From contig CAZTZK010000024.1 of NCBI GenBank assembly GCA_964618065.1, positions 1 to 53,095 of the forward strand: DNA of 53,095 nt, in the 5' to 3' direction. Origin of the DNA: M55B174 sp964618065 (GTDB lineage: Bacteria > Patescibacteriota > Minisyncoccia > CAIUEV01 > JAHKAQ01). Positions 48,990 to 53,095 of this stretch are shown here, piece after piece (positions within the stretch are counted from its first letter, which is position 1; every line of letters begins with the position of its first letter). Under the pieces are notes generated by a model, which saw only the letters and a list, made by a program, of their open reading frames with translations, had not been told where the DNA came from and did no database searches. The position numbers were made by a program, and so were the translations under genes.

Positions 48990-50110
48990 TGGTTATTGGA
49001 ATAGATGCCTCTAGGGCTTTTATGAAAGAGAGAAGCGGGGTAGGAGAATATGCTCGTGAATTATTAGAAGCTTTAGTTAATAAAGAGCATCTTCTTGCTA
49101 GCCATAAAATAATCCTCTTTGTAAAGCCGGGGCAAGATATAAAATCTTTCTCTAAAAAAATTCCTCTAAACTGGAGCTTTTGTACTATTCGTTTTTTCCC
49201 CATTTTTTGGAACCAAGGAGGTCTTTTTTTAAAAACTCTCTTTTTAAAATTAGATTTGCTTTTTGTCCCGAGTAATTCTCTTCCTCTATTATTCAACAAG
49301 AAAACGATTTATGTTCTCCACGGACTTGAAATGGAAGAAGCACCCCAATGCTATCCTCTTTTTAGCAGATTTATTAATAACTGGCTTTCAAAAAAAAGTT
49401 TAATTAAAGCAGACAAAGTTTTAACTTTCTCTAGAACAACAGCTCAAAAAGCCGTTAAGCTTTACGGCATAGATTCTCAAAAAATAAAAATTATCTATCA
49501 AGGATTTAGAAAAATAAAGAAAAAATATTTTTTAAAGCCAGAGTTTGAATTAATCTTTAAAAATATTTTAGAGAACCCCTATTTAATTTATGTAGGGAAT
49601 TTAGATAAAAGGAAAAATATTAAAGGAATTATTGAGGCTTTTAATTTAATAAAACGAGAAAATAAAAACCTTGGCTTGGTATTATTGGGGAAAAGGGGAT
49701 TTGGCTATTCTTCAATTAGAAAAAAAATTGAAAGTTCAAAATGGAAAAATGATATTTGGGAAACCGGTTACTTAAGTAAAGCAGAGAAAATGTTTTTAAT
49801 AAGCCGATCCTGTTGTCTTGTTTGTGTTAGTTTTGCGGAAGGTTTTGGAAGAACTGTTTTAGAAGCTCTATCTCTAAATGTTCCTGTAGTTATTTCTAAA
49901 ATTGGAGTTTTTTTAGAGTTATACAAAAATCAAGGTTACTTTGTAAATCAAAACAACCCTTTAAAAATAAAAGCAGGGATTGCTAAGGTTCTAGAAGCGA
50001 AAAATAATAACAGTTTAATTAAAAACGACTCAAAGCTCCCGGATGCTTATAATTGGGATAAAATTTCCACTCAAGTAGCAAAAGAAATAATTTCATTTGA
50101 CAAAAATTGA
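48989..50110 (+). CDS. GT4-family glycosyltransferase
   Basis: This 373-residue GT-B enzyme opens VIGIDASRAFMKERSGVGEYARELLEALV. The donor domain has PYLIYVGNLDKRKNIKGIIEAFNLI and CLVCVSFAEGFGRTVLEALSLNVPVVISK, with the E-x7-E pair of GT4. It is a separate lineage from the GT4 at 6649. The start overlaps the mreB stop by one base, so it is co-translated with MreB. It may add a sugar to an envelope lipid or glycan. The substrate is unknown. Confidence 0.9.
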   Translation: MVIGIDASRAFMKERSGVGEYARELLEALVNKEHLLASHKIILFVKPGQDIKSFSKKIPLNWSFCTIRFFPIFWNQGGLFLKTLFLKLDLLFVPSNSLPLLFNKKTIYVLHGLEMEEAPQCYPLFSRFINNWLSKKSLIKADKVLTFSRTTAQKAVKLYGIDSQKIKIIYQGFRKIKKKYFLKPEFELIFKNILENPYLIYVGNLDKRKNIKGIIEAFNLIKRENKNLGLVLLGKRGFGYSSIRKKIESSKWKNDIWETGYLSKAEKMFLISRSCCLVCVSFAEGFGRTVLEALSLNVPVVISKIGVFLELYKNQGYFVNQNNPLKIKAGIAKVLEAKNNNSLIKNDSKLPDAYNWDKISTQVAKEIISFDKN

Positions 50111-50232
50111 ATTTCTTATATTTTATTGAGAGTCATCAAAGCTAAGGTTTTTTCTGAAAATGATTTTTAAAGAAGTTGCTCATTCTAATTTAAATTATAA
50201 AAATAAAAATTTTGCTTATATTTTTTAAAAGG

Positions 50233-50266
50233 CAGGTTAAGAGCTTTTTAGCTAAAACCTGTTTTT
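50233..50266 (+). terminator. Terminator between the glycosyltransferase and greA
   Basis: CAGGTT (50233-50238) pairs with AACCTG (50256-50261) and AGCT (50242-50245) with AGCT (50250-50253), followed by TTTTT. It closes the murA-mreB-GT4 unit 25 bp before greA. Confidence 0.7.
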
Positions 50267-50290
50267 AATAATAAATTTAATTAATCAGCT

Positions 50291-50758
50291 ATGGAAAACG
50301 GTAAATATTTAACTAGAGAAGGTCTTGAAAAAATAAAAGAAGAGCTTTTTAGAAGAAAGAAAAATAATCGTCAAGAGATAGCGCAAGCGATTAAAGAGGC
50401 TAAGGAGCAGGGCGATCTTAGTGAAAATGCAGAATATAGTGAGGCTAAATCTAAAGAGAATGAAAATGAAAAAAGGATATCCGAACTGGAATCTATTATT
50501 AAAAATAGTACGGTAGTTAGAAAAAATAGTCAGAGTAAAAAAGTTGAAATTGGAAGTACTGTTAAGGTGCAAACAATGAAAACTATTCGTTCTTTTACTA
50601 TTGTTGGCAGCGATGAAGCTGAACCTGGCCTTAACAAAATCTCTAATGAATCTCCTATTGGCTCAGCTCTTTTAGGCAAAACTTGCAATGATACTGTTGT
50701 TGTAAAAGTTCCCGGAGGAAAGGTGAAATACAAAATTGTGGAGATTGAAAATAAATAA
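50291..50758 (+). CDS. greA: Transcription elongation factor GreA
   Basis: This 155-residue protein has an N-terminal coiled coil that reaches into the RNA polymerase secondary channel (KYLTREGLEKIKEELFRRKK and AKEQGDLSENAEYSEAKSKENENEKRISELESII, containing the acidic D-L-S-E-N-A-E-Y tip). A C-terminal FKBP-like domain follows (SPIGSALLGKTCNDTVVVKVPGGKVKYKIVEIE). It rescues backtracked polymerase by stimulating transcript cleavage. It is preceded by a terminator, so it has its own promoter. Confidence 0.97.
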   Translation: MENGKYLTREGLEKIKEELFRRKKNNRQEIAQAIKEAKEQGDLSENAEYSEAKSKENENEKRISELESIIKNSTVVRKNSQSKKVEIGSTVKVQTMKTIRSFTIVGSDEAEPGLNKISNESPIGSALLGKTCNDTVVVKVPGGKVKYKIVEIENK

Positions 50759-50804
50759 TAAATAACCATTAATTTTCAATTTAAAAAATAATTAAATATT
50801 CTTT

Positions 50805-51482
50805 ATGAAAAAAAAGATTTTAATTAAGTTTGGAGGATCCATCATGACTCCTCATTTACCAGATGCGGTTTATATTAAAAAATTTTGTAATTTCATAAAG
50901 AAACTCAATAAAAATTATCGGTTTGCTTTGGTGGTTGGCGGAGGAGGGATTAACACACTTTATAATGAAACGGCTAAAAAGATTTCTCGGGTAGACAATA
51001 AAGGCTTAGATTGGATTGGAATTTATGCCAGCCGACTTAATGCCAGATTATTAGCAAGTGTTTTAGGGAAAAAGTGTCATCCTAAGATAATTACTGACCC
51101 CACCGCTGATTTAAACTGGAAAAAAGATTTTTTAGTAGGTGCCGGCTGGGAACCTGGTTGGTCAACTAATTATGTGGCTTTAATTTTAGCTAAAAAAATT
51201 AAAGCGGATATGATTTTTACAGCTACTAATATTGATTACATTTTTGACAAAGATCCCAGAGAATTTAAAGACGCCAAACCTCTTAAAAAAATAAACTGGC
51301 AATCATTAAGAGAAATAGTAGGAGATGAGTGGAAACCGCGAATGCATGTTCCTCTTGATCCTTCTGCTATCCGTTTTGCTCAAAAAAATAAAATGAAAGT
51401 TATCAATCTTAATGGAAAAAATCTCTCTAATCTAAAAAGAGCAATTGAAGGGAAGAAATTTAAAGGAACAATTGTTTCTTAG
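50805..51482 (+). CDS. pyrH: UMP kinase, archaeal-type subfamily
   Basis: This 225-residue amino-acid-kinase-fold enzyme phosphorylates UMP to UDP. It has IKFGGSIMTP, VVGGGGINTLYNETA, GAGWEPGWSTNYVALILAKKIKADMIFTATNIDYIFDKDPREF and RMHVPLDPSAIRFA. The short N terminus, the W-x-P-G-W-S-T-N-Y segment and the length fit the archaeal PyrH subgroup rather than the 240-residue E. coli type. It feeds the CTP synthase at 12353. No frr or tsf neighbour is present, unlike the usual bacterial order. Confidence 0.85.
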   Translation: MKKKILIKFGGSIMTPHLPDAVYIKKFCNFIKKLNKNYRFALVVGGGGINTLYNETAKKISRVDNKGLDWIGIYASRLNARLLASVLGKKCHPKIITDPTADLNWKKDFLVGAGWEPGWSTNYVALILAKKIKADMIFTATNIDYIFDKDPREFKDAKPLKKINWQSLREIVGDEWKPRMHVPLDPSAIRFAQKNKMKVINLNGKNLSNLKRAIEGKKFKGTIVS

Positions 51483-51529
51483 CAGAACACAGTTAAGAAT
51501 CCCCATTCAATTGGAAAATTTTTTCTCTC

Positions 51530-51685
51530 GTGTTATCATTTAGTAAAGAAGAAGTTCGCGCAGCAATTGGAGAATCTTATTGCATTTTTCTCTTTCTAGC
51601 TGTTTATTGGATTGAAAAAAATAAGAAAATTACCGATTTAATTTTAAAAATTTTAAGTTTGAAGGAAAAAGCTTATCACTTTTAA
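51530..51685 (+). CDS. Possible 51-residue small protein
   Basis: A GTG-started frame of 51 codons lies between pyrH and lysS. It encodes a short charged start (LSFSKEEVRAAIGES), a hydrophobic stretch (CIFLFLAVYWI) and a basic amphipathic tail. There is no Shine-Dalgarno and no family is recognised. It may be chance, but the hydrophobic helix pattern and its fit to the only gap in the region make it worth listing. The rest of the gap is AT-rich with no visible structure. Confidence 0.25.
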   Translation: MLSFSKEEVRAAIGESYCIFLFLAVYWIEKNKKITDLILKILSLKEKAYHF

Positions 51686-51709
51686 ATTAAAAAATTTTTT
51701 AGAAAAAAA

Positions 51710-53095
51710 ATGGCTTCTATTATTAAAGAAGAAAGACTAAAAAAAATTAAGCAATTCAAAGAAAAAGACATTAATCTTTATCCGTCTTTTTGTTTTGAAA
51801 AAGAAAGCTCCTCCAAAGTTTTACAAAAAGAAATAGGTGAAAAAGCAAAAATTGCCGGGAGGATTATCCTCTTTAGAGATATGGGTAAAATTACTTTTTT
51901 CCATATTCAAGATGAAGGTGGAAAAATTCAACTCATTCTTAATAAAAGAGAATATGAGGGTGATTATAAGTTTTGGGTAAAAAATCTTGATTTGGGAGAT
52001 TTTATAGGTGTAGAAGGTAAACGTTTTGATACTCAAAGAGGGGAAAAATCTGTTTTAATCAATAAACTTTTTTTGCTTTCTAAATCAATTCGTCCTCTCT
52101 CAGAAAAATATAAAGGGATAGCCAATGATGATACCAGACAAAGATTCCGAGAATTAGAAATTATTGCCGACAGCAAAAAGAAAGAAAAATTTAAACGTCG
52201 TTCTCAGGTGATTAAAAGTATTAGGGAGTTTATGTGGGATAATCATTTTTTGGAAGTTGAAACTCCGATTTTGCAGAACGTTTATGGAGGTACCTACGCT
52301 AAGCCCTTCAAAACTCATTATAATGCTTTAGATTTTGATCTTTATTTGCGGATTGCGCCAGAAATGTTTTTAAAACGTCTCACAGTAGCCGGTTTTGAAA
52401 AAGTATTTGAAATTGGGAAATGTTTTCGTAATGAAGGTATGGGGCCGGCTCATCTTCAAGAATTCACTATGTTTGAGTTTTATTGGGCTTATGCTGATTA
52501 CAATAAATTGATGGATTTTACCGAAAAAATGATTGAAAGAACTGTTACTCAAAACTATAAAAATTTTGAAACTAGAATAGGAAATAAAATTATTAACCTA
52601 AAACCGCCCTATCCAAGAGAAAAATTTAGGGATTTGTTAGAAAGATATTTAAAAGTTAAATTTGAAGAAATAGATACTCCTCAAAAAATAGATCAGTTTG
52701 TTGAGAAGAGGGGATTAGAAAAAAGGGTTAATTTTAAAGGTAAGGCAGGCTGGGCCTCAAAATTGGATGAGCTTTTTAAAAAAACAGCGAGAAAAGAAAT
52801 CATTCAACCTCTGTTCGTGCTTGATTATCCTAAAGAGTTTATGGCTTTGGCTAAGGCTAAAGAAGAAGATCCTGAAACGGTAATGTCTGTTCAATTAATA
52901 ATAAACGGCTGGGAAATAATTAAGGCTTACAATGAACTAAATGATCCCCTGGAACAGAAAAAGAGATTTGAAGGCCAACAACGTTTGGCTAAAGAAGGAG
53001 ATGAAGGCACAATGCCTTATGATCATGCCTTTCTCAAATCTATGGAGCATGGCATGCCTCCAATAGCTGGCTGGGGTATGGGGATAGATAGATTT
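51710..53095 (+). CDS. lysS: Lysyl-tRNA synthetase, class II (partial, runs off window end)
   Basis: The frame is open from ATG 51710 to the end of the window (462 codons, no stop). An N-terminal OB-fold anticodon domain (IAGRIILFRDMGKITFFHIQD) is followed by class II motif 1 (FMWDNHFLEVETPIL), motif 2 (EIGKCFRNEGMGPAHLQEFTMFEFYWAY) and motif 3, which has just begun (PPIAGWGMGIDRF). The family has about 490-510 residues, so only the last 20-40 are missing. No Shine-Dalgarno precedes the start. Confidence 0.96.
   Translation, partial: MASIIKEERLKKIKQFKEKDINLYPSFCFEKESSSKVLQKEIGEKAKIAGRIILFRDMGKITFFHIQDEGGKIQLILNKREYEGDYKFWVKNLDLGDFIGVEGKRFDTQRGEKSVLINKLFLLSKSIRPLSEKYKGIANDDTRQRFRELEIIADSKKKEKFKRRSQVIKSIREFMWDNHFLEVETPILQNVYGGTYAKPFKTHYNALDFDLYLRIAPEMFLKRLTVAGFEKVFEIGKCFRNEGMGPAHLQEFTMFEFYWAYADYNKLMDFTEKMIERTVTQNYKNFETRIGNKIINLKPPYPREKFRDLLERYLKVKFEEIDTPQKIDQFVEKRGLEKRVNFKGKAGWASKLDELFKKTARKEIIQPLFVLDYPKEFMALAKAKEEDPETVMSVQLIINGWEIIKAYNELNDPLEQKKRFEGQQRLAKEGDEGTMPYDHAFLKSMEHGMPPIAGWGMGIDRF

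Overview
The window is AT-rich, gene-dense DNA that most resembles a Candidatus Patescibacteria (CPR) genome, probably of the Parcubacteria side. This is inferred from gene content and style only, with no tree or database search. Supporting signs are short intergenic gaps, minimal tRNA genes without encoded CCA, a MraZ-RsmH-FtsL-FtsI-MurF-Lgt wall cluster, a sigma-region-4/HARE-HTH fusion, an archaeal-type UMP kinase, a DUF1704 protease and a MacAB-like exporter with no sign of an outer membrane. UGA does not appear to be recoded: UGA serves as a stop codon here and the tRNA-Trp anticodon is CCA. About 50 protein genes and three tRNA genes (Leu-GAG, Trp-CCA, Glu-CTC) are supported. Partial genes sit at both edges.

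Layout. 1-1980: the tail of an unknown gene, a CIRCE-controlled Hsp20 and an AI-2E/PerM-family membrane protein. 2046-4407: two minus-strand secreted proteins, a 527-bp divergent intergenic region that holds structured, terminator-flanked DNA, and a coiled-coil lipoprotein. 4469-14020: rplS, tRNA-Leu, then a co-directional surface-polysaccharide run (O-antigen ligase-like protein, three glycosyltransferases, LCP ligase, S41 protease) continuing into rplI and pyrG. 14044-18316: rpmA, topA and dprA on the minus strand. 18343-18465: a palindromic mobile-type repeat. 18499-23740: argS, yebC, tRNA-Trp, a DUF1704 metallopeptidase, a Nudix hydrolase and a peroxiredoxin. 23849-29892: the division and wall cluster, preceded by a striking 10-bp-periodic MraZ operator. 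30062-32088: an orphan gene, an SDR dehydrogenase, a GC-rich tandem-repeat locus and tRNA-Glu.

32089-37675: a five-gene operon encoding a secreted beta-helix protein, a MacA-like adaptor, an ATPase and two different MacB-like permeases. 37858-44238: leuS, a transglutaminase-like protein, a glycoside-hydrolase-like protein that lacks the usual acid/base Glu, a small orphan with a near-consensus promoter, and a sigma4/HARE-HTH regulator. 44299-46299: the minus-strand rpsF-ssb-rpsR-efp operon. 46692-53095: murA (with Asp in place of the catalytic Cys), mreB, a glycosyltransferase, greA, pyrH and the start of lysS.

Themes. Cell-envelope construction dominates: peptidoglycan precursors, septal synthesis, shape, lipoprotein maturation, glycan polymer assembly and attachment, and export. 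Most genes have no Shine-Dalgarno sequence. A small set, mostly orphan or secreted proteins, has strong AGGAGG-type sites, and three of these also have promoters with a consensus or near-consensus -35 element.
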